DNA from: Euonymus europaeus
Lineage: Eukaryota; Streptophyta; Magnoliopsida; Celastrales; Celastraceae
Reading direction: 5' to 3'
Assembly (NCBI GenBank): GCA_963580455.1
Contig: OY756962.1
Location: 18,432,001 to 18,496,000 of the forward strand
Length of the DNA stretch: 64,000 nucleotides
Under the pieces are notes generated by a model that was not told the origin of the DNA, did not search any database, and saw only the letters and a list, made by a program, of their open reading frames with translations. The translations under genes and the position numbers were made by a program. The stretch's first letter is position 1; every line of letters begins with the position of its first letter. Below, piece after piece: positions 10,610 through 22,627 of the stretch.

Positions 10610-12690
10610 ATATTAAATGTTATTCCAATCGATGCTAAGGAGGTGATACTTGATGATGACACTGCTCAAGAAGTTGAAAGGGTTGTTGAGGAGGCTAAAG
10701 TTAATTTTTTTAATCATGTTTTGGTTCAGGCAACTTATCGGGTATTGTATCATTAAAGGTATTTTGAACTAGATTTACCTAATTTTGAGTTTTCAATATT
10801 GAATCATGCTACAAAGAGTTTGATGCTAGTAGCACTACTCTAGATTCCTCAATAGCAAATGTTTGTTGTGTTGGGGAAGTTTGAAAACAATATAGGTATG
10901 CAACTATTATGTGTTGGATTTTTGAAAAGTCATTTCATTTTTTTTGAAGATTAAAGGTTATACTGATTTTGTTTCGGTACATTATACAACTAAAATGTGA
11001 GTTTGTGTTTTTCTGAACCTTCTAGTATACATTGGTTGGTGACTAGCTGAAACAACACTCTACCCATTGGTGCTTCTGGGCTGAATTTTTTTAATCTAAT
11101 TATTTGTGTTCTTATGTTCCGGAGTTGGACTTGTTCTGCGCACTGTACAACTATATGGTAGGTTTGTTTTGGATTTTTTATGGCATGATTTGTTATGTAC
11201 TTGCATTATTAATTATTATAGCAACTTTTTATACTCGTGTTATGGTAGAAAATTGCACACAGACTACACTATACAGTGTTATGTGTTAAAATGTTGCAAC
11301 TACACTTGTGTTGTGTTATGGCATGTTTGTATCTTTGTTTTATGGTAGCAAACTACATGTTATGGCAGGTTTGTATCCTTGTACTTGTATCTTTAGAGTA
11401 GATAAATCTTTGTCTTAGATAAATCAATACTCGTAGCCCACAATGCATCTATAATGCATGTCCAATCATGTTAAGCAAGAATAAGCATAAATATACATCA
11501 ACATATCCAATCATGTTATGCAAGAATAAGAATATATGTACATCAACCCTAAATACATACTTAACTACATGATGCATGTACGAGAGTTAACATGCTTAAT
11601 TGATGATTAAGCATGAATATGCTGTGCAATTTAATTAATAATCAAACAAGGGGGTTCGTCCATCCTAAGAATCAATTTAGGCAAGAACATGAAAGAATGA
11701 TCGATGAGAAAATATGAACCGCTCTTTAGAATGGAAATATACAAGGTTAGTGAAGGTTTGCAAGTAAAATTGCCGGTACACTACAATGATATAACTTTCT
11801 TGGGTAAACCTGTCCCATTGCTTTAGCTGTATACAATATTTAATCTAATTTTGAGATACATTGCATTGAATCCATGGGTTGTTTACTCAACAAGTGATTT
11901 TATATACATTGTCATTGATGATTACTGGTCATCATTGTTTGATGTTTGAAAACTTTCCTTCAAGTTCTTGTTCTGCCTTGTGTTGCTGTTACTTTGTGAA
12001 TATATACAAAGTTCATCTTTCTGTAGTTATTATTTTCCAAAATGCAAAAACTCAACTCTCTTTTTTTGTTTGATGTTTTTCTATCCTTTATAAGAATTTA
12101 CTTTTGATTTTGCCTTGGTGTAGGAACTTTACACTAATTAGCAGAGAGGTTCAGCAAAACTCCTTGTTTCAATTGGCACACATTTGCCCGACCTTGTAAG
12201 TTTCTTTGTGGTTTTTCCTCTATAACAATGACAATAGCTATAATAAAGGAGAAACATATGCTTTAACTGATAATCTCGCTTTCTTTTTATGATGACCAAG
12301 TTTTCCACTCATTTTTGCCTACTAGTGACAAAATAGTGGTTCATGATGTCCCCCTAATTTTCCCACCCATTTTTTATATGTCAATCAATACTGAATTTTA
12401 CAAGTTGGACAGATGTGCCCACATTCTTAGATCATTTGATAAGCCCATCATGCCTTTTGCATGGGACTCAGTTTATTTGGTAGAAACGATTTAGGTTTTT
12501 CATTATATTAATATTATGAAGTGCTACTGATCATCATTTTATTTGATGGTTTAAAATTTTCCTTCAAGTTCTTGATGTTCATGGATTAAAGAAGTCATTG
12601 TTCTGAGATGTCTAATAAAAAATGTTACAAGTTGGACAGATTTAATTGGAAAATTTCGTTCTTAGATCATTTAACAGTTTTCATATAATA
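10610..12690. other. Gene-free AT-rich stretch, with one LTR-derived fragment
   Basis: No convincing gene. About 11430-11760 is similar to about 56640-56940 (shared CAATTTAGGCAAGAAC and GACCGCTCTTT-like blocks with matching spacing). It is therefore probably a fragment of the same LTR family in the same orientation. The rest has no recognisable structure. Confidence 0.45.
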
Positions 12691-12751
12691 TGAGTTACAG
12701 TACGATAATTGGTCCCTCATAATTGTTCGTCTCAGGTGTAAGCTTATAGAA

Positions 12752-13724
12752 ATGGAGGCAACAGAAGAAAACTCCTTATGGAGCTCTATAACGGAGAAAT
12801 TATTCATCGACATGATGGTCGACCAAGCTACAACGGGTAATATGAAGAATGGTTTCTTCCATAACCGGGTTTGGGCCACAATACTTTAAGAGCTAAATAC
12901 AAAGTCTAGAAGAACGTAGACTATCAAACAAATCAAGCAGAAATTCAATCAACTTAGGATCAAACATCGTGCCTTTTTCGATTTGCTCAACACTACTGGT
13001 TTCGGATGGGAGTCGGTGAGCAATTCAGTGACCGTAGATGAAGAAGTATGGGCAACATATTGCAAGGTATTTTCAAAGCCATTTATATACTAATTTACAT
13101 TTAAGTTAATGCCTTCATTTAATTGTTGAATGTTTCATTTCACTTGCTTGTTCTTGAACGTCATCTCCTCCCATTGCAGGCACATCCAGTTGCCCATCAA
13201 TTCAAGAAGAAAGGTTGTGAGAACTATCCCAGTCTTGGCATTCTGTTCAACACCAGCACAGCTACCGGTGTGCTTCATCATGCCTCCACAGTAAGTCCTC
13301 CAAACATTGATGAGGAGAATGAGTTGGATGCCAAATATAGGACTACTAGTGTTCATTTTGATACTGGAGATGATCTGGAAGAGGACTCTTTCGATGCTGA
13401 AATGATGAACCGGAAGACGCGTAGTGGCAAAAGATTTACAGCACCGGTGAAGAAGGTTTCCAAGAAAGAGTCAAGGGAGAGTGATGTAAGTGAGGCCATA
13501 CATGATTCGTCAAAGTTCAAAGTGCGAAAGCTAAGAGGTTGAAGACATCCAACAATTGTGAGGCTATAAGTGTTGCCACTAATGACTCCTTGGCGCAAGC
13601 TATGAAAATACTCAACAAAATGCCTTTTGCGATGGATGTACATGTCCGGGCAATCCCAATGTTCATGAATGCGGACCACAGAAAAATGTTCTTAGCGATT
13701 ACGGACGAGATGAGGGCAGGTTAG
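12752..13724 (+). pseudogene. MYB/SANT-like DNA-binding protein, two-exon pseudogene
   Basis: Exon 1 (12752-13066) encodes KLFIDMMVDQATTGN, then QLRIKHRAFFDLLNTTGFGW and VDEEVWATYCK, the pattern of the plant Myb/SANT-like (Myb_DNA-bind_3 type) domain. An intron with GT (13067) and AG (13179) ends joins it in phase 0 to AHPVAHQFKKKGCENYPSLG, the usual continuation. Two in-frame stops lie in exon 1. A frameshift near 13540 moves the C-terminal part (MFMNADHRKMFLAITDEMRA) to another frame, so it is a pseudogene. Such proteins are the second ORF of PIF/Harbinger elements and bind the element ends. A Harbinger transposase relic lies 1.5 kb downstream on the same strand, so the two are probably one element. 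A dead host gene of the same family is the alternative. Confidence 0.75.
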
Positions 13725-15199
13725 CTTCTTAGCCTCTAGGATGTTTGCTTGTTGGTGAGTTTCATGTGTTGTGTTTTAAATCTTCCTATTGAACTTAAAA
13801 TAATGAATTGTTGTATGTTTGTATTAATTTGAGAGATCAATATTTCATCTTACATGTACGCGTATCTCCGAACGTATTTGAATATTTATTTGTTGACATT
13901 GCATATTTATGTATTTGAATTATGTTAATTTAGTTGGAGTATGTTTAGTTAATGTGACTAGACTATGTTAGAGTAGGACAAATATGGGAATCTCCAACTG
14001 AGTAAAAGATGACAGAGATTCCTCTATATGCAGTAAGCTTTTGCAGTTTCATTGTACCATAAAGCCACTTTGAATTGGCTTTTCTAATACAGTGTCATTG
14101 ACTCCATATTATGTGATGGACTGAGTTGTATTTTTCTATAAAGCTATACATGTAGCTTCATGAGTTGAACTACCTCCTTTGCTTATGTCTCACCAAATTT
14201 GGTCACATTGAGCTGTAGCAGAACCAGGTAAGCTCCTTATGTGGGTTTGTCATGATGTCTTTGCATGTATATGAGTCTTGGTTTTGGTTATAGGTTTTGG
14301 CAGGCACACATTGCCATCATTAATTCTTCCCAACTCGTTGTTAAAACATGTAACCCCTTTCTTTTTATGTGTAATTTATCATAAATTCAAATGATATCCG
14401 GACTCTTGAGCTGCACAAAAGTCCAAATTTACTTCTTTAATGAAAGAAGTCTTTTTTTTTTTGCATCTCTTCTAGGCTTTCAGCAACATTTTTCACACCT
14501 TGGATGTGCTCTATTGTTTATGAGGCTCGTTACGGTAATATGTCATTTTTGGTTTACCTGGTCTGGAATTTGTTGTTACAACAAATGTCTTTTTGGTCAT
14601 CACCTAATATGTTGATGTTCATACATATGCATTGAGATTCTTAAAACGTGTGTGAGATTATGTTAGCTGCCAAACTCTTCCAAAAACCTCACCACTTTTT
14701 GTCACTTGTTTTGTATCTTTCTCTCCTCCCCAAAGAGAATTTGCTGAATAATGGCCTTTTTTGCCACCATTTTTTGTGTTTGTGCAACTCACGTAATACA
14801 AGAGACAAATCAAATTATGGTTCTTTTTAATATTTTCATATTTGATATACACCCTTGTTCTAATTTTAATATTTTAATTATCACAATTTGATTTGTACGA
14901 AAATGCTAATGTGGAGAACCATCAGATGTTCAGCGACTATTGTTACACTAAATTTCACTTATGATTTACATGAAATGATGGCTGCAGGTCTCGAGTTTCA
15001 ACATCATGGACCCTTGTATTGTATTGCTTTTTCAAATTTTACTTATTTCTAACATATTTTTACTGCAATTATTTTTTTGGAGGTCCATAACATTTTTTTA
15101 TGCTCACGGATTCATTATTTGCTTTATTAATTGCTAATGAATTATTCTTTTAAGAGAGATATTTGTTTATTGCCTTTGAAAGATATATAGACCCCAAGA
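13725..15199. other. Spacer between MYB-like and transposase pseudogenes; no gene seen
   Basis: AT-rich sequence with poly-T tracts. Short ORFs here have no recognisable content. It is the expected place for the inter-ORF region of a Harbinger element. Confidence 0.4.
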
Positions 15200-16510
15200 A
15201 TGTCTTCAAGTGAGTCAAACGAAGAAGATTTGCTCGAATTATTTACCATTATTCAAGCAGTTGAGCTCGAAGAGATACGTCGTCTCAGTAGTATTCCAAT
15301 GCATACATCGACATTAACTGGTCATGCTTACATAATAGAACTACTTAATGGACACCTGAGAGTATGCTATGAACTCTTTCGTATGGATAAAGATACTTTT
15401 ATTAACCTTTGTAATGTGAAACGAAACAGGACCTTCTAGATGACTCCTAAAATGTGTATGTAGAAGAGAAGACTGCTACATTCTTGTTTATTATTGGGCA
15501 TAATATTCGCCATAGAGTTACAACAGATCGATTTCAGCATTCTACGGAGACAATATCACGACACTTTCACAAGACTTTGAAAGTCGTTTGTCGACTCGGG
15601 AAGGTACTAATTCGAAAAGGTTTGACAGAACTCCCTAACCATTACAGAGAAAATCCAAAATATTATTCATGGTTTGAGGTACAAGTTAAACTATTTGTTA
15701 TAAATTTAATCTTTACCAGCAGTTGTACATTAATATTGATTTATATGGCTTTTATACCAAGGTTGGATTGGTGCGATCGACGAGAGACATGTTAGTGCAT
15801 GGGCTCCTGCAAAGAAATTAACTGCTTGTAGAGGACGAAAAGCTACTCTGACTCAGAATGTCATGTGCGCTTGCGATTTCAACATGATGTTCACGATTCA
15901 TTTACACAGGATGGGATGGCATTGCCAATGATTCCAGGGTCTTTCTTAATGCAATTTCAATATCGCAAAATAATTTTTCACATCCTGTTGCAAGTATGAA
16001 ACTAATCTCTTTTAATTTTTTTTAGTTTATATGTAGACTAATGAAAAATTATTCAAATTTGTAGACCAATTTTATCTTGTTGATGCCGGTAACCCATGTC
16101 CCGTACCGGTCTGCATAGAATTGTTCAATTATAGGCATTCATCAATGCGAATGGTAATTGAAAGATGTTTTGGAGTTCTTAAGGCAAGATTTCCGATTTT
16201 AAAATTGATGCCTCCATACAAACCAACTCAGTAAAGACTTATTGTGGTTTCATGTTGTACGGTTCATAATTTTATACGCCAACAAGCGCAACATGATGTT
16301 CTTTTTCATACATGGGAGAATATGGATCCTTTCAATATGGATCATGCTGATATGCAACCTTCATCTTCAATGGCGGCAACTGGAGCAAGTTCAAGCAATG
16401 CTACTTATAATGCTGATTTGAATGATCTAGGAGGAGCTGCAATGTCCCGATATCGTGACTATTTGGCAAAAATGATGTGGGTGCATCATTGTAATAATCC
16501 AAATGATTAG
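15200..16510 (+). pseudogene. PIF/Harbinger DDE transposase relic
   Basis: Starts at MSSSESNEEDLLELF. A stop follows KRNRTF near 15437, then frames shift. The catalytic region reads IGAIDERHVSAWAPAKK and GRKATLTQNVMCACDF, corresponding to the first DDE aspartate block of HARBI1-type transposases. YYLVDAGNP supplies the second aspartate. [18 protein letters not shown] carries the glutamate, followed by a typical VVSCCTVHNFIR tail. The D/D/E residues can be located, but several frameshifts and stops (for example around 15790-15930 and at 16232) prevent expression. A domesticated ALP1/HARBI1-type host gene is unlikely because the frame is so broken. Confidence 0.8.
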
Positions 16511-16589
16511 AGGATCTTGATTATAATGTAATATTTGTTTATGTTAGTACTTAATTTTATGCCTATCTAATATGATTATCCAAAATAAT

Positions 16590-16814
16590 TCAATTTGATG
16601 GTTAAACAAATGATGCATCCAAATGAATTTTCTATTTTCTATGGCTGGAAAACAGCATATGCCAAACGAATTTTCTATTTTTAATTTTGAAAAATAGTTT
16701 TCAAATTATACAAACCAGATGAATTTTTTTAAAAAAATTTATTCCTAAAAATGATTTTGAAAACTATACTTTTTTGAAAACTAAAAAAGAAAACAATTTC
16801 TAAACACACTCTAA
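16590..16814. repeat. Candidate right terminal region of the Harbinger element
   Basis: The stretch ends in AACAATTTCTAAACACACTC followed by TAA. On the reverse strand this is GAGTGTGTTTAGAAATTG, similar to PIF/Harbinger termini rich in GTGTTT, and TAA is the usual 3-bp target. It is rich in AAAA/TTTT and partial palindromes. The matching left end was not found, so the element's extent is open. Confidence 0.4.
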
Positions 16815-17319
16815 AGCATTGAGAGTATTTTGTGAAATTGAGAGATTGTGTGTTTGAGAGCTTCATAAGGTCTGTTTTTCCATTCTCTTTGAGTGTTATA
16901 TGAGCGACTCATGTTTGTATTAAACATGAGAGAATGTGAGTTTCGCATTTGACTGTTATTCATCCAATTTCTCAAGTTGATCCTGCCGAGGAAGAAGAAG
17001 AATAGGGTTCTGCACAGTTGGTGTAACCTACTCAAGTTACATGAAGTTACTTGGACCCTATATCAAGTTCAAAGTCTCCTGGAGGCACCAGGAGAATTCT
17101 CAAATTATCATTGGTTTGTTGATTTGGTTTGAAGCATATGCTGAGTCAAGTTATACAATTGAGTGTAATGATAGGTTGTAAGGTTTGAAGGGTACGCAGT
17201 GAAATGAACCGGAGGATGCTCAAGTTGACAGTACACACGACATACCAGATTTAAAAATATTTTGTTTTGCTTCCTATCAAAACTAGATTTATACCTTAAA
17301 AGAAATGTTTGATTGATCT

Positions 17320-17617
17320 TTGATATAACTATCACAACGATCGGGTAATAGGGAATGGATTCTTCTGATCACAACTTGAACACAGCACGAACAGGAACTC
17401 GGGCTAGATGTCTTCAACTGTGTGACCTCAATTCAAAAAAATCTAACTCAGTTGGGAGAGAAGCTGCCTAGGGTTTCCGTTTCTAAAGTGAGAAAATATC
17501 TCAATGCCAAAAATGTGTCCAACCTTAAACATCTTGAGTTCTTTATATAAAGGCACAACAAGGACCTCATAGCAAATATATTTTGACTAAAAAGCAAAAA
17601 GAAAATTCGGACTAACA
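17320..17617 (-). repeat. 3' LTR of the copia remnant
   Basis: It begins with TGTTAG at 17617 on the minus strand, next to the polypurine tract. About 50 bp of it matches 19108-19157 (the TCATAG, TTTTGACTAAA and GAAAATTC blocks). A TTTATATAAA motif near 17541 could be its TATA box. The lower boundary is approximate. Confidence 0.55.
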
Positions 17618-18546
17618 ATATCCACCTTTCTTCTTTTACTAAATTACAATTCACTCCACTAAAGAATTGCAATGACCTTAAAACATATTTCAAGCTATAT
17701 ACTAAATGTTTATTAACTCCCCATGTTAAGAAAAATCAATATTTGATTTATAAATAAAATTACTGACAATTTAATTAATAAATCATGGACCCCGAGACTT
17801 ACGCTTAACTTATTTAACATCATATTATTATATCCACCTGCAGGGTTTGACACGATCAAAATTTATAAGTTTTCTCAAGGTGTATTCTTAATCCCTAAAT
17901 CAGGACATGGTTTCCTTCTGCAAATAATATTCTCAATCAATGTAATGTCATTGTCCAACTCACTAGGTTTATTTACTCATAAACAAGTCTCACTCTTTTG
18001 GGACCCAAAATAATGTTCAGTCCACAATTGTTCATATTATTTGCATCAAGATTGAGAGTATAAACACTCATAATAATTATGAGAATTTTATTTTATATAG
18101 TCAGTATAAAACACTTTTTTTGACTTGGTCCAGTTCAATACACATAAACTTACTAGCACATGAAGTCAGAATTATACTGTTCTCTTAGTCAAGATAAACG
18201 TATTTAATCATGTGCTACCACCATACCGATAGCTTCCCGAATTCCATCTTAGGTTGTGAATTAAAACTTATATTCCACAAGAACTAATGATTTAATCTTT
18301 CGTGTGTAAGCCAAACTCTACACACCAAATAATTTACCATATGAAATATTTGAAAACATGCACATTATGTTATGTTATACTATATACATTCTCATTGAAG
18401 AAACAACAAAGATTTGTATTTAATAAATACTACCATTACCTTATTGCAAGACATGTGGTATATATTATTAACAAAACTCACACTTAGACTCAAGGCCATG
18501 CATCAATGATTATGACTTTCATTCGCTTTACATGCCTATCAAAAGT

Positions 18547-19107
18547 CTATGCCAGCAAGCTCTTCATAAAAGGATATGTTAGATTATCTTCTGTTGCAAT
18601 TTTGGTCACTATCACATCACCTCTTTTCACAATGTCTCGTATTAGATGATACTTATGCTTGATGTGTTTTGACCTCTTATGGGTCTTGGGTTTGTTCGAG
18701 TTAGCAACCGCCCTGCTATTATCACAATAAAGTGGAATAGACAATTGTACTGAAGGTACCACTCCTAAATCCAGTAGAAAGCTCTTAAGCCATATAGTTT
18801 CTTTGGCTGCCTTATAGACTACCACATATTCAGCCTCCATGGTGGAATCAGCAACACATTATTGCCTGATGCTTCGCTAATTGATGGCTGCACCTCCTAG
18901 GCAAAAAACATTCCTAAGGTAGATTTTTCTGAAACCCTTATCTGCTTTGAAATCTGAATCCATATATAAGATCATCAACTTGGTAAATGAACATATACTC
19001 TCTAGTCCTTTTTAGGTACTTGATTATATGTTTCACCGTAGTCCAATGTTCTTGTATGGGGTTAGACTAATATCTTCTAACCATGACTACTGCAAAGCAA
19101 ATATCAG
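18547..19107 (-). pseudogene. Copia RT C-terminus and RNase H
   Basis: The minus-strand ORF at 18840-18547 reads MEAEYVVVYKAAKETIWLK, then LYCDNSRAVANSNKP and SKHIKHKYHLIRDIVKRGD, the classic copia RNase H with its E, D and H catalytic region. Upstream, across stops, are PDICFAVVMVRRY and HWTTVKHIIKYLKRT from the RT-RNase H connection. It ends with the frame MKSLLA, the normal end of pol (compare PFTKAL). Stops upstream of 18840 make it a pseudogene. Confidence 0.88.
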
Positions 19108-19157
19108 GTCTCATAGAAAATATGTTTTGACTAAATAACAAATAGAAAATTCAGAGT

Positions 19158-20139
19158 AACAAACTTATTCTCTTATATTGGATTGCTTTGAAAGTTGGTT
19201 GCTTTCCCAGTCAGGGTTTCCTCGTTAAACTGTGGTGTTCATATTTGTTTTACTTTCCATAATTATTATTCACATCATGTTGACTAACATCTTGGCAAGG
19301 GTTGTCATATTCTCACACTCCTTGTTCTTAAATTCATTTGAGATCAATTCAGAAGCATCCCTAGGTAAGTTAATTTAGTAGCTTAATTGCATAGATAATG
19401 TCATGGTAATCTATAATTGATAAGAAAATTTTGAAAGCTATTTTTCCATCATTTATGTCTATGTGTTCCTTATAAGCTTCCGCGTTTCGTGTTTTCCTAC
19501 ACACTTGACTCCCATTTCCTACAAATTTGATTTTAGAGCAAATTATTGACAAGTCAAGATGAGAAAGAATGCAAATTTTCTAGAATTCTCTACGTTTAGT
19601 TGGACATAGATACCACTTTAATATAGGTATTCATAGGTTATATCGACATAATCATTTGGTAAATTCATAGATTTGAACCACTAATAAATGAGATTTTTTA
19701 AAGCACAGGGTAATGAGAAAGTTGAAACATCAAATAAATCCCAACTATCATTTTTTCCTCATTTCCTATGTAACTAAATGTTTTAATTAAATATATGAAA
19801 TGCTAAACCCTTTTAGCATCAATCTCTGATGATGCCAAAAAAGACTTAAACACCATTCATACATCTTCCTTGCACAATTTTTATTGGAGAAGGAGTAAAC
19901 AAGAATAGTATAACAACAACCCGTTGAATATATGGGAAAATAAAATAAAAAATTCCTATATAGTAAGTGGGCATGTAATATATAATAAATTGATAAAGAA
20001 TTTTGTATCAGACCTATGATTGATGAAAGCACTGAAGGATTTGAGAAATTCTTGAGAGGGGTAATTTTCTTGAGTTATTTTATGTAAATATGTGAAGTTA
20101 ATTGTATGGGTGTGATGACAGAGATTGGTTTTGCAAATT
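19158..20139. other. Stretch with no recognised feature
   Basis: AT-rich. Small ORFs on both strands show no family resemblance. I see no terminal repeats. Confidence 0.4.
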
Positions 20140-21250
20140 GTTAGGTTAGGAAAAGTTGAACCTAGAATTGAGTTATTGATTTTATATTTGCTTGGATAAC
20201 GAGGTAGGCAATTCTTACCCATTTTCTTCACTTTTCGAATTTCACTTTTCTAAATAGCGGTTTAACTCTTCATTGATCATTTTCTTTATGTCATTGCCTT
20301 AATTGTTCATAAGGAAGGACGAGCCATGTGCGTAATTCTTGAATTATGGTTTGAATGTAAAATTCCATACCTTAAACATATTCGATCATCAATCACATAT
20401 AGTTTACTCGCGAACATGCATTATGTAGAAGTATGCATATGTAGGTTGAATATATATATATACTTTTGCATGAGCATATTGGGCACGGATTAAAGTTGCA
20501 TTGTGGACTACGGGTAAGGACTCAAAGTCCCTCTAGATGTTTGTGTGAGAAATGTCAAATACCGTGGGGTTGTTCAAAGTTTTCAAGGGTTGTGGAAATG
20601 CCATAAGGCCGGGTCAGGATTTTACATTGATAGTGCACCATATGGTGATGTTATGGGGTGGTTCAAGGTTTCCAATGATTGTCTGGGAATTTCGTTGAAC
20701 CAAGCTAGTGCCTCGTATGGTGTAGCTATTTATTTGTATCTTGATGTTCGTGCTTAAATGTCATTTTGCTGTATTAAACATTAATTCTTATTTCAGCTTT
20801 GATATTGTCTACTACTATTTCTTTATCTCTACTGAACCTTTTGCTCACCCTACCTTTCTTGTATTTCTCAAGTGAGATTGGTACTAATGACCGAGTTGAG
20901 GATCATGAGAGATATGTGTGACATGGGCTGGCCACCCTAGAGATTAGGACTTATTAGGTTGTTTATATATTGTTTTCATACAAGTACATTTAGTACTTGA
21001 TTTTGTATAACATCATAGATGCAAGGGTACCTTTATGGTACGAACGATTAACGATAGGGAGAGTGCTCCATGTGATTGGGATTCTCGTACTAGATAATTG
21101 GACTATGGGCCTAGATGATATGTCCATGATGGTCTATTTATGATATTTGACGATGATTTATACATATGGACTGTATGTGGATTGGTGGCCTGAGGCCCCG
21201 CTTAGTTTTGTGAATGAGATAGATGGCTAGTGGCCCTACTAGAAATGTGG
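20140..21250 (+). repeat. Old, diverged LTR relic related to the 39-45 kb Ty3 family
   Basis: Landmarks of the LTR at 39.9-41 kb recur in the same order and spacing: AACGAGGTAGG near 20200 (39970), a TAAATAGCGGTTTAACTCTTC block near 20255 (TAAATAGCGTTTCTATTCTTC at 40020), GCCTTAATTG near 20297, a TGCATTGTGGACT..GGACTC block near 20500, and a GGCCTGAGGCC-like block near 21187. Identity is clearly lower than between the 39 kb and 43 kb LTRs, so it is older. Boundaries are approximate and no internal domain follows. Confidence 0.55.
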
Positions 21251-22311
21251 AATCTAATACTATACTATACATATATAGTTTGTGCAAAGCCAGGCTTCTC
21301 CCGGCGAGTCCCAACATAAGCCGTTTTATATAATCGCGTACATGTTTGAAGCCATGACTTTTTGACCCAGCTTCCCATTGACGCCTTCCTACCAGGAACT
21401 TCACTGCAGAGTACTGAAGCCTCAAAGTCAACAAAGTTCTCCAATTTTAGGCGGGTTATCACTGCACTTTGTTGGGGACCTGTTGATTAAATTTTTCAGG
21501 CTACCCAAAGTCCAATCATTTCCTCACAACCCTCTTATTGCTTCTTGTGAAATTTGACACCCAAAATTTATCCTTCATTTCAATAGTTCTCAGACAATTA
21601 CATCAACCGACTTTGTTTGGCATAGGCAATCGTGAATATTTTTGGATTGCCACCTCTTTCATCAGCGTAGAAGATAGGTATACACCGCTTACTTCCGACG
21701 TAATGGTTAATTTCAGCGGGGTAAGGAGGTTATGTAACATTGCGATTCACTCCTAAAAATTATAGTCTGGATGTTTTATAGTGTGTGCAAACCTTGGGTC
21801 TCCTGTTTTTGGTTAAAATACCCATTCTTGAAAGTCTTGCAAGACTGATTTCAACCGGTCTTCTTGATTAGCTATTCTTCCTCTACCCTTATTACCGGGG
21901 AGAGAGGTTGAATCAAGAAGAGGTGGGTGAATCGAACCACATTTAGGTCGGATTGTGCCGAATTCTTTGGTCCACATTTAGGTAAGTTTCTAACCCTGCT
22001 CGACAACATCCAAGTACAAGGAAGAAAGATGAAGATTTTGTGGTCAAACCATTTGGAAACCCTCAAAAATCCTAGCTTAGAGCAATGTTCACTTGTGATT
22101 TTGTATCTTCCTCTTATGTACTTTTTCACAATTTACCTCTTTCTGGTTCTATTTTGATCATAAGTTAACGTAGCTGAGTTGCAATAAAAAGTCTTTAGGA
22201 TGTGTTTCTTGATTTTGACGTATAAATTAGGATATATATATATAATATATATATACATAATTATGATATTTGGGAAATCAGTTTTGGATGGTGGTAGAGT
22301 GAGTACTTTGT
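21251..22311. other. Unassigned stretch, locally less AT-rich
   Basis: 21270-22110 looks more gene-like in composition than its surroundings. Short ORFs occur at 21138-21434 (minus), 21538-21756 (plus) and 21927-22157 (plus). I recognise none of them. An organellar insertion was considered but not supported. A run of TATA repeats lies at 22235-22255. Confidence 0.3.
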
Positions 22312-22489
22312 GATAATGTGGGTAGTAACGTGAGATGGAAATGATGAACATGCAGTGCAGGTGGCCGGTGCCCCCGCCCTCAGCTTTGGGTAGGTGGGTA
22401 GATAATGTGGGTAGTAACTTGAGATGGAGATGATGAACATGCAATGTAGGTGCCCGGTGCCCACGCCCCCAGCTTTGGGTAGGAGGGTA
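22312..22489. repeat. 89-bp tandem duplication
   Basis: Two head-to-tail copies, 22312-22400 and 22401-22489, both start GATAATGTGGGTAGTAAC and end in an AGCTTTGGGTAGG(T/A)GGGTA block. They differ at about nine positions, and a third copy begins (GATAATG) at 22490. A minus-strand ORF running through it is a by-product. Confidence 0.9.
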
Positions 22490-22627
22490 GATAATGGTGT
22501 TGGGTTTGGTTCCCAATGTCTATTTTTATTGAATTTTCTAGTGTCAAAAAAATCTTATTGCCTCTAATTTTATTTTGTTGTATGAAGTAGTAAGATGTGA
22601 CTCTAAATTATTACTTTATTTTATGAT

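Larger units (their letters stand above)
17320..19157 (-). mobile_element. Ty1/copia deletion derivative, minus strand
   Basis: Read on the minus strand, a 3' LTR starts TGTTAGTCCGAATTTTC at 17617. It is preceded by a polypurine tract, AAAGAAGAAAGGTGGATAT (17636-17618), characteristic of copia elements. Upstream is an RT-RNase H end (19107-18547). At 19157 a short 5' LTR start (TGTTACTCTGAATTTTC) is fused directly to RT sequence, so gag, protease, integrase and most of RT are missing. The low-coordinate LTR end is approximate and no TSD was resolved. Confidence 0.7.

Noticed and set aside
21138..22157. Possible organellar DNA insertion (mitochondrial or plastid)
   Set aside because: Composition differs from the surroundings, but I could not match any ORF to a known organellar gene, so it is left unassigned.
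22133..22516. A 127-codon minus-strand ORF with an internal repeat
   Set aside because: The protein repeat is just the translation of the 89-bp tandem DNA duplication, and the sequence resembles no family.
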